Below are positions 34,106 through 43,512 of a stretch of DNA of 64,000 nucleotides, in pieces; position 1 is the first letter of the stretch; the number at the start of each line of letters is the position of its first letter. The notes under the pieces were generated by a model. That model had not been told where the DNA came from and made no database searches. It was given only the letters and a program-made list of their open reading frames with translations. The translations under genes were made by a program, and so were the position numbers. Origin of the DNA: JBHGAV01 sp041946685 (lineage in GTDB: Bacteria > Acidobacteriota > Terriglobia > Bryobacterales > Bryobacteraceae); the NCBI GenBank assembly GCA_041946685.1, contig JBHGAV010000006.1:1-64000 (forward strand), written 5' to 3'.

Positions 34106-36400
34106 ATGCGGGTTCCCCCATACCTGGTCCTGACATTCGTCCTTCTCGCCAGCGCGATTGGTGCCGGTGTCTGGATATACGGCCTTGAGCGGGAGCGCCG
34201 CGTCTTGGCCAATCGCACCGAGGGGCTTCTGGGTGTCGCAGACCTCAAGGTTTCGCAGATAGCCCACTGGCGGCGGGAGCGGATCGGGGATGTGAGGCTT
34301 GCGGCCGGGTCAACGGATCTCAAGCGCAGGCTGGAGCGGCATCTGCTCGATCCGTCAAACCGGGAGAACGAAGCCACGATACTGGAGTGGTTCGGCGCGC
34401 TCCGGGACAACTACCATTACGAGGACGTTGTCCTCTGCGACGCCCAGGGTGCCGCCAGAATCGCCCTCAAGCCGTCGCCGGGCGGCGGTTTTTGCGGCGA
34501 GATCGCAAGCCAAGCGATACGAAGAAATTCCGAGTTCGCCTCCGATTTCTTGCGAACTTCGGAGGGACGCTTCCGGCTGGTATTTGCCGCGCCGGTCCTC
34601 GGAGGGCGGGCCACGCCGGTTGGCGCCCTGCTCCTGGTGTGTGACCCGGACGACTACCTGTTCCCCCTGATGCGGATCTGGCCCCCGCCAGGTGAAACGT
34701 CCGAGACACTGCTGGTAGAGAGACGCGGGAACAACGTCCTGTATCTGAGCGGTTCAAGGCATCGCGTGAGCGCGACGCTCAGCCGTGAACTGCCCCTGTC
34801 GCGGACGGATCGTCTGGCGGTGCAGGCGGTGATGGGCCGGGAGGGCGGCGTTTCAGGCGTGGACTACCGGGGAGTCAAGGTGCTCGGCGCCGCGCGGCGC
34901 GTACCGGACACGCCCTGGTACGTGCTCGCGAAGGTGGACAGGACGGAGGCGCTGGCATCCCTGCGGACCGCCCACTGGATGGTGCTTCTGATCTTCAGCC
35001 TGTTGGTGGTATCCGCTGCGTTCGCCGTGATTCTGTTCTGGCGCCAGCAGCAGCTCCGCTTCTACCGGGAGCAGCACGCAGCCACAGCCGAGGTGGAGCG
35101 CGTGAACCGTGCTCTGCGCATGCTGACTTCATGCGAAGAGGCTCTGATCCGCACTACCGAGGAGACTCCACTGTACGAGGAGCTCTGCCGGGTTGCGGTC
35201 GAGGTGGGGGGATACAAACTCGCCTGGGTGGGGCTCGCCGAGCAGGACGAAGCGAAGAGGGTCCGCCTGGCAGCGAAGACCGGTGTGGACAGCGGATTCT
35301 TGCAGACGGGAGGAATCACGTGGGCCGACGAGCCTCGCGGGCGCAGCCCGATGGGGACAGCAATTCGAACGGGCCGTATGGCCGTTGTGCGCGGCACACT
35401 GGAACTGGAACACGAGCCCTTTAGGCAGTTCGCCGATCTTCATGGGATTGTCGCGGGCGTCGGCCTGCCGCTGCGGGTGGAAGGGGTGGTGGTCGGCGCG
35501 CTGGCGGTGTACTCGGGAGAGACCGAATCGTTCGACACGCGGGAGATAGCGATACTCACCGCGCTTTCCGAGGATGTGTCCTTTGGCGTGCAAAGCATCC
35601 GGCGCCGGGACTCGCAACGCGCGGCGGAGAAGGCCTTGCAGCAGCGTGAGGAGCAACTTCGGCAGTGGCAGAAGCTGGAAAGCATAGGCCGGCTTGCCGG
35701 GAGTGTGGCCCACGATTTCAACAACTACCTGGCGGTGATCGACGGGTACTGCGATGCGATCCTGACGGACCTCCCCCCGGATGACCCGTTGCGGCGGCCG
35801 GTGTCCGAGATCCGCAGGTCCGGGGAAAGGGCGGCCCAACTGACGAGGCAATTGCTCGCATTCAGCCGGAAGCAACCTCTGGACCTCAGGCACACTTCAC
35901 TCGCGGAGGTTCTGAAGGATTCCGAAGGCATGCTCAGGCGGCTGGCGGGCGAGGGCGTCGAGGTTGCCTTGGAATGGGCTCCCGACCTCTGGCCGATCAT
36001 GGCGGACCCGGTCCAGATGCAGCAGGTGCTGATGAACCTGGCCGCGAACGCCCGCGACGCGATGCCGGGCGGCGGCAGACTGACCGTACGCGCCTCCAAT
36101 TTCGTCGGGAAGCAAGACGCGGCGGCGCCCGGGACGCAGCCGGAAGAGCACGTTCTACTCTCCGTGCAGGACACGGGCACCGGCATGGACGAGGAGACCC
36201 GAAGCCGCCTCTTCGAGCCGTTCTTCACGACCAAGGAGCCCGGCCATGGAACCGGGCTCGGCCTCTCGACGGTCTACGGCATCGTTCGGCAGAGCGGGGG
36301 CTGGATCTCGGTTGAGAGCCAGGCGGGAAAAGGCACGACCTTCCTCATTCGCTTCCCGCGATCGGATGCAAACCCCCTCCAGTTCGGGCATACTGCCTAA
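34106..36400 (+). CDS. Membrane sensor histidine kinase (extracytoplasmic sensor, GAF, NtrB-like kinase)
   Basis: From the ATG at 34106 (764 residues) it has a first membrane helix at about 6-26, an extracytoplasmic sensor region to about 290 with cache-like features (YHYEDVVLCDAQG, VPDTPWYVLAKVD), a second helix at 291-312, a GAF domain at about 350-500, a dimerisation helix with H536 in GSVAHDFNNYLAV and an ATP-binding domain with MNLAANARDAM (N box), DTGTGMD and GTGLGLSTVYGIV. The H-D-F-N box is that of hybrid-type NtrB-like kinases, but no receiver domain is fused and no response regulator is adjacent. TTG at 34073 would add 11 residues; neither start has a good ribosome-binding site. Confidence 0.88.
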   Translation: MRVPPYLVLTFVLLASAIGAGVWIYGLERERRVLANRTEGLLGVADLKVSQIAHWRRERIGDVRLAAGSTDLKRRLERHLLDPSNRENEATILEWFGALRDNYHYEDVVLCDAQGAARIALKPSPGGGFCGEIASQAIRRNSEFASDFLRTSEGRFRLVFAAPVLGGRATPVGALLLVCDPDDYLFPLMRIWPPPGETSETLLVERRGNNVLYLSGSRHRVSATLSRELPLSRTDRLAVQAVMGREGGVSGVDYRGVKVLGAARRVPDTPWYVLAKVDRTEALASLRTAHWMVLLIFSLLVVSAAFAVILFWRQQQLRFYREQHAATAEVERVNRALRMLTSCEEALIRTTEETPLYEELCRVAVEVGGYKLAWVGLAEQDEAKRVRLAAKTGVDSGFLQTGGITWADEPRGRSPMGTAIRTGRMAVVRGTLELEHEPFRQFADLHGIVAGVGLPLRVEGVVVGALAVYSGETESFDTREIAILTALSEDVSFGVQSIRRRDSQRAAEKALQQREEQLRQWQKLESIGRLAGSVAHDFNNYLAVIDGYCDAILTDLPPDDPLRRPVSEIRRSGERAAQLTRQLLAFSRKQPLDLRHTSLAEVLKDSEGMLRRLAGEGVEVALEWAPDLWPIMADPVQMQQVLMNLAANARDAMPGGGRLTVRASNFVGKQDAAAPGTQPEEHVLLSVQDTGTGMDEETRSRLFEPFFTTKEPGHGTGLGLSTVYGIVRQSGGWISVESQAGKGTTFLIRFPRSDANPLQFGHTA

Positions 36401-36417
36401 AGAGGAGGAGGAAGCAC

Positions 36418-36786
36418 ATGATACGACGGGTAGTTCTTCTTGCGGCGATTCTGACTCTCGCTCTCTGCCTCTCCGCCGGCGCGGCCGACGTCACGGGCAA
36501 GTGGACCGCCCAGTTCGACACCCCGATCGGCGTGCAGAACTATACTTACGAACTCAAGGCCGAGGGCGAGAAGCTCACCGGAAAGGCCACGGGGCCGCAA
36601 GGCTCGGTTGAGATCCAGGAGGGCAAGGTGAGCGGCGACGAGATCTTCTTCGTCGAGAACATGAAGTTCGAGGATATGCCGCTGCGCATCGAATACAGAG
36701 GCAAGGTCGCCGGCGACGAGATCAAGTTCGCCCGGAAGGTCGCCGATTTTGGCGGCGAGGAATTCGTCGCCAAGCGCGCTAAGTGA
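36418..36786 (+). CDS. Small secreted beta-rich protein of unknown function
   Basis: A 122-residue protein with a signal peptide (about 1-22, LCLSAGAADV). The mature part is about 100 residues of alternating strands with the phrase TGKWTAQFDTP and two repeats of a K-V-x-G-D-E-I motif (KVSGDEIFF near 69 and KVAGDEIKF near 95). This pattern is common in small secreted proteins of acidobacteria and planctomycetes, without a known function. It has an excellent ribosome-binding site (GAGGAGGAGGAAGC) and follows the histidine kinase by 17 bp, so it may be co-transcribed. Confidence 0.75.
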   Translation: MIRRVVLLAAILTLALCLSAGAADVTGKWTAQFDTPIGVQNYTYELKAEGEKLTGKATGPQGSVEIQEGKVSGDEIFFVENMKFEDMPLRIEYRGKVAGDEIKFARKVADFGGEEFVAKRAK

Positions 36787-36823
36787 CCGGTCGCTTGACC
36801 GTGACGAGCACGGAAACCGCCGC

Positions 36824-38182
36824 TCACCCGGCGGCGGGCAAGGCAGCCAACGCGCGGGCGACCTCATCGTCCGGGTACTCGTAATCCTGGAGCTTGCCGC
36901 TGAGGTAGCTGTCGTAAGCCGACAGGTCGAAGTGCCCGTGGCCGGTCAGGCAGAAGACAATGACGCGCGGATGTCCCTCTTCGCGCGCGGCGATGGCTTC
37001 CTCGATGGCGGCGTGGATCGCATGCGCCGACTCGGGCGCAGGGAGGATTCCTTCGGCCTGGGTGAACTGGACGGCGGCCTGGAAAACCGGCGTCTGGGGA
37101 TAGGCGCGCGCTTCCAGGTAGCCATGGTGGAGCAGGTGGCTGGCCAGAGGCGCGGCCCCATGATACCGCAACCCGCCCGCGTGAATGCCGGGGGGCACGA
37201 AGTCGTGACCCAGCGTGAACATCTTCAAGAGCGGCGTCATCTTGGCGATGTCGCCGAAGTCATAGACGAAAGAGCCCTTGGTCAAGGTGGGGCAAGCCGT
37301 GGGTTCGACAGCCATAAGCCGGACCTTCGACCCCTTGAACTTGTCGAGCACGTAGGGCAGAACGAGGCCGCCGAAGCTGCTCCCGCCGCCGAAGCAACCG
37401 ATGACGACATCCGGCTCCTCCCCCGCCATCTGCATCTGGAGCTTGGTCTCCTGGCCGACCACCGTCTGGTGCAGCAACACATGGTTCAACACGCTGCCCA
37501 ACGAGTAGTTCGTATCGCTGTGAGTCGCGGCGTCTTCCACCGCCTCGCTGATGGCGATGCCCAGGCTCCCCGGTGAATCCGGATGCTGTGCGAGCACGGC
37601 ACGCCCCGCGTTGGTAAGAGGGCTGGGACTGGGATGTACCTCGGCTCCCCAGGTGTTCATCAACATGCGCCGGTAAGGCTTCTGCTCGTAGCTGACCTTG
37701 ACCATGTAGACGGTGCATTCCATTCCGAACATGCGGCACGCTAGGGAGAGGGCGCTGCCCCACTGTCCGGCTCCGGTCTCAGTCGACAGCCGCCGGATGC
37801 CTTCCTTCTTGTTGTAGTAAGCCTGCGCCACGGCGGTATTGGGCTTATGACTTCCCGCCGGGCTGACACCCTCGTACTTGTAGTAGATGTGAGCAGGGGT
37901 CTGAAGGGCCGCCTCCAGACGTCGCGCGCGATAGAGAGGAGTCGGCCGCCATAAACGGTAGATGTCCAGCACTTCTCCCGGAATGTCAATCTCCGGTTTC
38001 GGAGAGAACTCCTGCTCGATGAGGCCCATGGGGAATATTGGGGTCAGGGCCTCCGGACCGATCGGCTTGAGCGTTCCCGGATCCAGCGGCAACGCGAGCG
38101 GCTCCTTAAGTGACGGCAGGACGTTCACCCAGGAGGAGGGCAACTGCTGTTCAGAAAGCAGAAACTTGGAATTCTGGTTCAC
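36824..38182 (-). CDS. trpB2: TrpB2-type PLP-dependent tryptophan synthase beta chain
   Basis: This 452-residue protein belongs to the TrpB2 (TrpB-like) group of tryptophan synthase beta chains, which are longer than TrpB1 and often act without TrpA. The PLP Lys is K113 in AGSHKPNTA; the phosphate loop is in GCFGGGSSFGG. The segment RRLSTETGAGQWGSALSLA carries the catalytic Glu of the family (TETGAGQWG). It should make tryptophan from serine and indole, or act on phosphoserine-like substrates in some members. No trpA or other trp gene is in the window. Its upstream region (38183-38277) shows no attenuator-like leader peptide. Confidence 0.93.
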   Translation of the reverse strand: MNQNSKFLLSEQQLPSSWVNVLPSLKEPLALPLDPGTLKPIGPEALTPIFPMGLIEQEFSPKPEIDIPGEVLDIYRLWRPTPLYRARRLEAALQTPAHIYYKYEGVSPAGSHKPNTAVAQAYYNKKEGIRRLSTETGAGQWGSALSLACRMFGMECTVYMVKVSYEQKPYRRMLMNTWGAEVHPSPSPLTNAGRAVLAQHPDSPGSLGIAISEAVEDAATHSDTNYSLGSVLNHVLLHQTVVGQETKLQMQMAGEEPDVVIGCFGGGSSFGGLVLPYVLDKFKGSKVRLMAVEPTACPTLTKGSFVYDFGDIAKMTPLLKMFTLGHDFVPPGIHAGGLRYHGAAPLASHLLHHGYLEARAYPQTPVFQAAVQFTQAEGILPAPESAHAIHAAIEEAIAAREEGHPRVIVFCLTGHGHFDLSAYDSYLSGKLQDYEYPDDEVARALAALPAAG

Positions 38183-38277
38183 AGAGACGCTCCAGGCAAG
38201 AAATCAAAACACTCATTCTAGCAGCACTGGGGGCACTCCCCCCCCAGGAACCATTCTCGGGATTGAATGCTGCTATG

Positions 38278-38535
38278 CTACGCGGACCGCCGGCGCCTTC
38301 CCACGAACGGCGATGCCACCGCCCACAGTAACATAAACACAAAACAGAAACCGATCAGGATGTTCACCGCCGTGGTGTTGTACTTGGGGGGGATCGGCAT
38401 CAGGCCGATCGCCAGCGCTGCCACTCCGCTAAGCACGTGCCAATACCAGGCCTTGGGGCCCGAAAGAAAAAGGATAATCAGTGCGAGGCCGCCTGCAACG
38501 GCGTATGCCACCATCGCCCATGTAGTCGGGGACAT
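38278..38535 (-). CDS. Small three-helix membrane protein
   Basis: An 85-residue protein with three predicted helices at about 5-25, 29-47 and 55-77 and a basic C-terminal tail (GRRRRSA). I recognise no family signature. It lies 95 bp upstream of trpB2 on the same strand, so it may be co-transcribed with it. Its reality is supported by the hydrophobic pattern and consistent codon use but not by homology. Confidence 0.55.
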   Translation of the reverse strand: MSPTTWAMVAYAVAGGLALIILFLSGPKAWYWHVLSGVAALAIGLMPIPPKYNTTAVNILIGFCFVFMLLWAVASPFVGRRRRSA

Positions 38536-38584
38536 TCCTTACTCCTTTACCTCAACCATTCTACAACTGGAACCAAGAATGCAA

Positions 38585-38601
38585 AACCCCCAGTGGGGGT
38601 T
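38585..38601. repeat. Short GC hairpin between divergent genes
   Basis: AACCCCC-AGT-GGGGGTT is a perfect 7-bp stem with a three-base loop, upstream of both the small membrane protein gene (leftward) and the OmpA-like lipoprotein gene (rightward). No T-run follows on either strand. Its role is unclear. Confidence 0.4.
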
Positions 38602-38734
38602 GGTGCAAACCCTTGAGGAACAATGAGATGTGGAGCAGCCTCGGGTATTTTTCACATCCTCGTGAAGAAAGTGCACGGGCTGCGGCCGAAAGGGCCGGCG
38701 GGCAGCGAGGCTGTGCGGCCGCCACGGATCAGCA

Positions 38735-38740
38735 TATAAT
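38735..38740 (+). promoter_or_regulatory. Possible -10 element of the OmpA-like lipoprotein gene
   Basis: TATAAT in an otherwise GC-rich stretch, about 116 bp upstream of the likely ATG. No convincing -35 box is present, so a different sigma factor or an activator may be needed, or the match may be chance. Confidence 0.4.
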
Positions 38741-38855
38741 GACCAGACAGATGGTCGTCATCGTGCCGGCAGGTCGGCACAGAGCGGGGGCCAGGGATCA
38801 CCACTCTCTGCCCGTTCCAACACCATTGATGCAACATCAAAGGAGACATGTGAAT

Positions 38856-39602
38856 ATGAAGCGCCTAAACGGCGTAATGCTCGCGCTCGCTGTCGCCACG
38901 GCCTTTGCCGCCAGCGTCGGCTGCGCAACCAAGAAGTTCGTCCGGGAGACTGTAGCCCCGGTTCAGAAGAAAGTCGACGATCTGGACAAGACGACATCCC
39001 AGCAAGCTAGTTCGATCGCCGAACTTGAAAAGGGTGTCTCGCGGGTCGACGAGCGCGCCAAGAGCGCCGACGACCGAGCGGGAGCCGCCGCCCGGGAAGC
39101 CGCAAGGGCCAACGAACAGGCCGCGATCGGAATCAAGGATGCCGCAGCCGCGCGCGGAGTCGGCGAGAAGGGACTGGCCAGAGCCGGTGAGGTGGAGCGC
39201 AGTGTCGGCACGCTGGGGACCAAGGTTGAGAACCTGGACAACTTCAAGCTGGTCAGCTCCGAGACGGTGCTGTTCGATCTCGGCATGGCCGCGCTGAAGG
39301 ACGACGCCAAGCAGAAGCTCGACGCGGTCGCGTCCAAAGTCAGCGGGATGAAGCGCTATACCATCGAGGTGCAGGGGTTTACGGATTCCACAGGGGATCC
39401 TGAGACGAACGTTCGGCTCAGCCAACGGCGCGCCGACGCGGTGGTCCGCTACCTGACCGTGCAAGGGAAGGTCCCCTTGTTCCGGATTCAGACGCTCGGC
39501 CTCGGAGAAGAGAATCCCGCCGCCGACAATAAGACCCGTGACGGCCGCAAGGAGAACCGCCGGGTTGAGGTCAAGATCTACGCCGCTGATCTAGGAATGT
39601 AG
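38856..39602 (+). CDS. OmpA-family lipoprotein with coiled-coil linker
   Basis: The 248-residue protein has a lipoprotein signal with lipobox ASVGC at C21, followed by a long charged helical region (about 30-125, alanine- and lysine-rich, probably a coiled coil) and a C-terminal OmpA-type peptidoglycan-binding domain with IEVQGFTDSTGDPETNVRLS then RRADAVVRYL and KENRRVEVKI. It should tether the outer membrane to peptidoglycan. I chose the ATG at 38856, 10 bases after AGGAG; a GTG two codons earlier (38850) is also possible. Confidence 0.85.
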   Translation: MKRLNGVMLALAVATAFAASVGCATKKFVRETVAPVQKKVDDLDKTTSQQASSIAELEKGVSRVDERAKSADDRAGAAAREAARANEQAAIGIKDAAAARGVGEKGLARAGEVERSVGTLGTKVENLDNFKLVSSETVLFDLGMAALKDDAKQKLDAVASKVSGMKRYTIEVQGFTDSTGDPETNVRLSQRRADAVVRYLTVQGKVPLFRIQTLGLGEENPAADNKTRDGRKENRRVEVKIYAADLGM

Positions 39603-39627
39603 GTCTGCCGGGCCGCGTGCCCAGCCG

Positions 39628-40218
39628 CTACCGCAGTCTCTTGGCCAGTTCCGCGGCGAGCACTTCCGCCCGTTCGGCAAGGTTGTTCGCCCTGAGGAGG
39701 TCTGTGGCCCGGGCCTCCTCAGCCTGGCGAATGAAGGTCCGCACCTGCCCGGCCAGATCCTCCTGCTCGCTGTTCAATCGTCTCCCAGCAAGCGCGGCCA
39801 GGGTGTTCTGCGCGCGTGCGATCCGATCCGTTATGGATCGCTCCAGCGCCTGCTGCTGGGCCGCGGTCAGCATCGGACGCAATTGAGGAGCAGGGGCGGC
39901 GGGAGCCGGTGCTGAAGACTCGGCTGGCGCGGGAGCGCGCGGACTGGCCCTGGAGGGACGCTTCTTCTCCTCAGGGGGAGGCGGTGGAAGAGGCTCTGTG
40001 ATCTGACCCGGCAGGCCGGCCGGTTCCTGAGTTTCCGCGCTCGGGGAAAGCTGAGGCGGCGGCTCTAGTTGAGGCGGCGGGGCGGGCGACGGCTGAGTCT
40101 GCGCGGGGATCTTGGCGGGCGGAGGTGCTGGCTTCGACTTACGGAACAACCGGCAAGAGCTCAGGGCCGGGAGCAGCAGCGCGATGAGAAGGGCGGCCCG
40201 GACCGTAGTCATGCTCAT
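39628..40218 (-). CDS. Proline-rich lipoprotein of unknown function
   Basis: This 196-residue protein has a lipoprotein signal with lipobox ALSSC at C22, then about 90 residues very rich in Pro, Ala, Ser and Glu, and a helical C-terminus (about 115-196, MLTAAQQQALERSITDRIARA). It is too low in complexity to assign. It overlaps the upstream histidine kinase by four bases (ATGA), so it is the last gene of the regulator-kinase-lipoprotein operon and may be the sensor's envelope partner; this is inference from position. Confidence 0.75.
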   Translation of the reverse strand: MSMTTVRAALLIALLLPALSSCRLFRKSKPAPPPAKIPAQTQPSPAPPPQLEPPPQLSPSAETQEPAGLPGQITEPLPPPPPEEKKRPSRASPRAPAPAESSAPAPAAPAPQLRPMLTAAQQQALERSITDRIARAQNTLAALAGRRLNSEQEDLAGQVRTFIRQAEEARATDLLRANNLAERAEVLAAELAKRLR

Positions 40219-42098
40219 GCTTCGCCGGCTCCTACCGGCGTGGCGAGCTGCCGCGCGGGGAGACGCAGCCAGAACGTCGTTCCCTTGCCGGGCTCGCTCG
40301 CGAAGTCGATGCTCCCATTGTGCAACTGGACTACCCTGAAAGTCATGGCCAGGCCGATGCCCGAACCGTGCTGCTTGGTGGTGAAGTAGAGGTTGAAGAT
40401 CTTCTCCCTGACCGCGGCTGGAATCCCAGCGCCCTGATCGGAGACCTGGATCACACAGTCCGGTCCCACCCGCTTCACGCTCATGCCGAGGCGCCCGCCG
40501 GTCTTCATCGATTCCACGGCATTCATCACCACGTTCAGGACGGCCTGCTTGAGCATATCGCGATCCGCCTCCAGCGTGACCGGGCCGGAGTCGCAGTCGA
40601 GCGCGAGGTGTACGCCCTGCTTGGCCGCCTCAGGAGTCACCAGCGTGGCGAGTTCGCGCACCAGTTCCACCGCGTCGACTGGCGCCAGTTGAAGATCCAC
40701 CGGCCTGGTGAAGTCGAGGAAGGTCTTGACGACTCGATCCAGGCGGGTGATCTCGGAGGAGATCACGTCGATCTCCCGCGAAGCTTCCGGCACCTGGTCT
40801 CCGATCTGAGCCCTGAGAACCTCGACGTGCAGGGCGATGGAGTTCAGAGGGTTCTTGATTTCATGAGCTGCCCCACCGGTGAGGCGGCTGATGGCGGCGA
40901 GCCTTGTCGACAGGTCCAACCGGGTCCCGATCTCGCGCCGGCTTTCGGCGTCGCGCAGGCTTACCAGCGTCCCCAGACGGTCTCGGCCGGGGAAGCTCTC
41001 CAGCAATTCCACGTTCACCAGCAGACGCGTCGCCGGATGACCGTCCCGCTCGAGCGCAACGAGCGAGTCCTTCAACGGCCGGCGAAAGCCGACAGCCCCG
41101 CTGACTGCGGCTCCCAGGGCCGTGGAAGGAGGGAACAGGTCTTGCAGGGATCTTCCCATCAGTTCCCACCGCCCCCTTCCGAGCAAACCCTCCACGGCCC
41201 TGCCGGCCATGATAAGGCGGTTGTCGCGGTCGAACAACAGGACAGCCTCCTCGAGGCGCTCCAGGAGCTGCTCGATGTTTCCCCGCAGTTCGACCGCGTC
41301 CTGCCGCGCACCCCGGAACTGCTGCCCCAGCACTTGCAGCTTGCTCTCCAGGGCCGCCACCTCCTTCGGCTCCTCCTTTCCCGGGCCCGTCGGCAGCGGC
41401 GATTCGCCCTTCGCGATGCGGTCGATGGCATCGCTGACGCGCGCCAGGGGCCGGAAGGCGATGTTGGAGACAAGGACGGCCAGGGCGATGGCCGCGAGAA
41501 ACGAGATCGACAGCGCGACGCCCAACTGCTGGACCAGCGGAGTCAGCGTGTTGCGCAGCAGCACCGACGAGTAGATCACCCGTATCCGGAATACCGGCTC
41601 TGCCTGCTCGGCCACGCCGAGCGGCATCACCACCGCGTAGTCCTGCCGGCCTCGAAACAGGTCGACCAGTTGCCGCCACTGGCCCCTGCCGCTCCAGTTG
41701 GCAAGGCTGGGGAGCGGCTTGGCAATTGTTCCTGCGCCGGAAGGGTCCGAAGAGGCCAGGATCCGGCCGGTCTCTCCCACAACCTGGATCTCGAGGATGG
41801 TGCGGGAGCTGGCCAGCGTGTCCTGGAGAAGTCCCGCAAACTGCTGGTCGCTCTCGATGATTCCGGCCCAGAGGGCCTTGGTCTCCGCCAGGGAAGCGGG
41901 CGGGGGCACGTCGCTGGTCTGCCGGGCAAGACTCTGGACTAGCATCGTCTGTACCTGCTGCGCGGTCGCGGTGGCGCGCTCGGTGAGGTCGCCGAACTTC
42001 GCCGAAGCCACGCTGTACAGATTCAGCGCCGACAGGGCCAGCACCACGCTCACCACTAGCGCTACGATCGAAACCCGCAGGCGCGTTTTCAGTGACAT
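40215..42098 (-). CDS. Membrane sensor histidine kinase with HAMP and PAS domains
   Basis: A 627-residue kinase. A first helix (about 8-30) and second helix (about 190-213) enclose an extracytoplasmic sensor region; then come a HAMP linker (about 213-265), a PAS-like domain (about 270-385, LEEAVLLFDRDNRLIMAGRA), a dimerisation domain with H412 in GGAAHEIKNPLNS and an ATP-binding domain with NVVMNAVESM and DQGAGIP then GSGIGLAMT. It resembles NtrB/AtoS-type kinases that phosphorylate sigma54 activators. It starts four bases after the response regulator gene, its likely partner. Confidence 0.92.
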   Translation of the reverse strand: MSLKTRLRVSIVALVVSVVLALSALNLYSVASAKFGDLTERATATAQQVQTMLVQSLARQTSDVPPPASLAETKALWAGIIESDQQFAGLLQDTLASSRTILEIQVVGETGRILASSDPSGAGTIAKPLPSLANWSGRGQWRQLVDLFRGRQDYAVVMPLGVAEQAEPVFRIRVIYSSVLLRNTLTPLVQQLGVALSISFLAAIALAVLVSNIAFRPLARVSDAIDRIAKGESPLPTGPGKEEPKEVAALESKLQVLGQQFRGARQDAVELRGNIEQLLERLEEAVLLFDRDNRLIMAGRAVEGLLGRGRWELMGRSLQDLFPPSTALGAAVSGAVGFRRPLKDSLVALERDGHPATRLLVNVELLESFPGRDRLGTLVSLRDAESRREIGTRLDLSTRLAAISRLTGGAAHEIKNPLNSIALHVEVLRAQIGDQVPEASREIDVISSEITRLDRVVKTFLDFTRPVDLQLAPVDAVELVRELATLVTPEAAKQGVHLALDCDSGPVTLEADRDMLKQAVLNVVMNAVESMKTGGRLGMSVKRVGPDCVIQVSDQGAGIPAAVREKIFNLYFTTKQHGSGIGLAMTFRVVQLHNGSIDFASEPGKGTTFWLRLPARQLATPVGAGEA

Positions 42099-42102
42099 CA
42101 GC

Positions 42103-43512
42103 CTAAGGCTCGGCCTCGGCCGAGCCGTACTCCTTCAGCTTGTTGTGCAGGGTCTTCAGACTGATCCCAAGAATCTCTGCGGCGCGCGTCTTGTTGTTTC
42201 TGGTATGTTCCAGCGTCTTGAGAATCAGCGCCTTCTCGGCCTCATCCACGGAGGCTCCCACGCGCAGCACAACAGAGGACGGGTCGCCGGCCAGTCTCTC
42301 CACGGGGCCCTGGGCCGGCACTCCGAAGCGCTGCGGCAAGTGAGAGGGCGTCAGCGTCCCCTCGCCGGCGATGATCACCGCGCGCTCCAGCACATTGCGC
42401 AGTTCCCGTATGTTCCCAGGCCAGTAGTGGCGCTGGAACGCGTCCATGACCGCAGGGGCAAGGTCGGCGACCCGGCACCCGTGCTTGTGGTTGATGTCGC
42501 GAAGGAGGACTTCGCATAGCGCGGGGATATCCTCCTTTCGTTCCCGGAGAGGCGGCAGGTGGATGCGGAACACGTTCAGGCGGTAGTAGAGGTCCTCGCG
42601 CACCTGTCCTTTCTGCAACGCCTCCTCAAGCCGCTTGTTGGTGGAGGCGATCACTCTTACATCGACCACGAGTTCCGACTTGCCGCCCAGTCTTCTCACG
42701 TGCGAGTCCTCCAACACGCGGAGCAGCTTGGCCTGGGTTCCTACAGGCATGTCGCCGATCTCGTCGAGCAGCAAGGTGCCGTTCTGCGCCAACTCGAAGC
42801 AGCCCGCGCGGCGCTCCACGGCCCCCGTAAAGGCGCCCTTCTCGTGCCCGAACAACTCGCTCTCCATGAGCGTTTCGGGCATGGCGGCGCAGTTGACGGC
42901 GACGAACGGCCCGTCCCGGCGCGGGCTCAGCCGGTGGACCGTGCGCGCCACGATCTCCTTGCCCGTGCCGCTCTCGCCCGTGATCAAGACCACGGCCCTG
43001 CTCGGCGCGACCTGCCCGATGAGGGAGAAGACCTGCTGCATGGCGGGGGAGCGTCCCGTTAGCTCCCCGAGCGTACCCTGGTAGCTCAACTGCCGCTGCA
43101 AGCGCTCGGTCTCCTCGGCCAGACGGCTCTGGCTGACCGCGCGCTCCAGGAGGGTCCGCAGCGCGCGAGCCTGGATCGGCTTCTCCATGAACCAGAAGGC
43201 GCCCAGTTCGTGGATGGTGGAGATCGCGGTTTCCAGACTGCCGAAGGCCGTGACGACGATGGTGACGGGGGCCCCGCCCTGGGCGTTCAGGCGGCGCAAT
43301 AGCTCGGCACCGTCCATGCGCGGCATCATCAGGTCCGTAATCATGACCTGCGCGGGCTGGGTCGAAAGCTTCTCGAGGGCTTCCTCGCCGTCGGCGGCGG
43401 TCTCGGCCCGGTAGCCCCAGGCCGCCACCATGCTGGCCAGTCCCTGCCTCTGATTCTCCTCGTCGTCGACGATCAACACGCGGACCGACCCGCCGCCCTT
43501 CTCGTTCCCCAT
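42103..43512 (-). CDS. NtrC-family sigma54-dependent response regulator
   Basis: A 469-residue activator with a receiver domain (about 10-125, phosphorylation site D60 in MITDLMMP), an AAA+ domain (about 150-385) with Walker A GESGTGKE, the sigma54-contact loop GAFTGA and RVIASTNK and a C-terminal Fis-type helix-turn-helix ending in TRAAEILGISLKTLHNKL. It should activate sigma54 promoters when phosphorylated. I chose ATG 43512 because the longer frame adds residues without receiver features. It is the first gene of the operon with the kinase and the lipoprotein; target genes are unknown. Confidence 0.95.
   Translation of the reverse strand: MGNEKGGGSVRVLIVDDEENQRQGLASMVAAWGYRAETAADGEEALEKLSTQPAQVMITDLMMPRMDGAELLRRLNAQGGAPVTIVVTAFGSLETAISTIHELGAFWFMEKPIQARALRTLLERAVSQSRLAEETERLQRQLSYQGTLGELTGRSPAMQQVFSLIGQVAPSRAVVLITGESGTGKEIVARTVHRLSPRRDGPFVAVNCAAMPETLMESELFGHEKGAFTGAVERRAGCFELAQNGTLLLDEIGDMPVGTQAKLLRVLEDSHVRRLGGKSELVVDVRVIASTNKRLEEALQKGQVREDLYYRLNVFRIHLPPLRERKEDIPALCEVLLRDINHKHGCRVADLAPAVMDAFQRHYWPGNIRELRNVLERAVIIAGEGTLTPSHLPQRFGVPAQGPVERLAGDPSSVVLRVGASVDEAEKALILKTLEHTRNNKTRAAEILGISLKTLHNKLKEYGSAEAEP

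Larger units (their letters stand above)
38536..38855. other. Gene-free divergent region upstream of the OmpA-like gene
   Basis: About 320 bp without a credible gene. A perfect -10 TATAAT lies at 38735-38740 on the plus strand, but the bases 16-18 bp upstream do not resemble a -35 box. Starting there would give a leader of about 110 nt for the lipoprotein. The hairpin at 38585-38601 is the only other structure I see. Open frames running rightward here lack coding character. Confidence 0.5.

Noticed and set aside
40320..41942. A 540-codon rightward frame opposite the histidine kinase
   Set aside because: Histidine- and glutamine-rich shadow of a kinase with all its motifs on the other strand.
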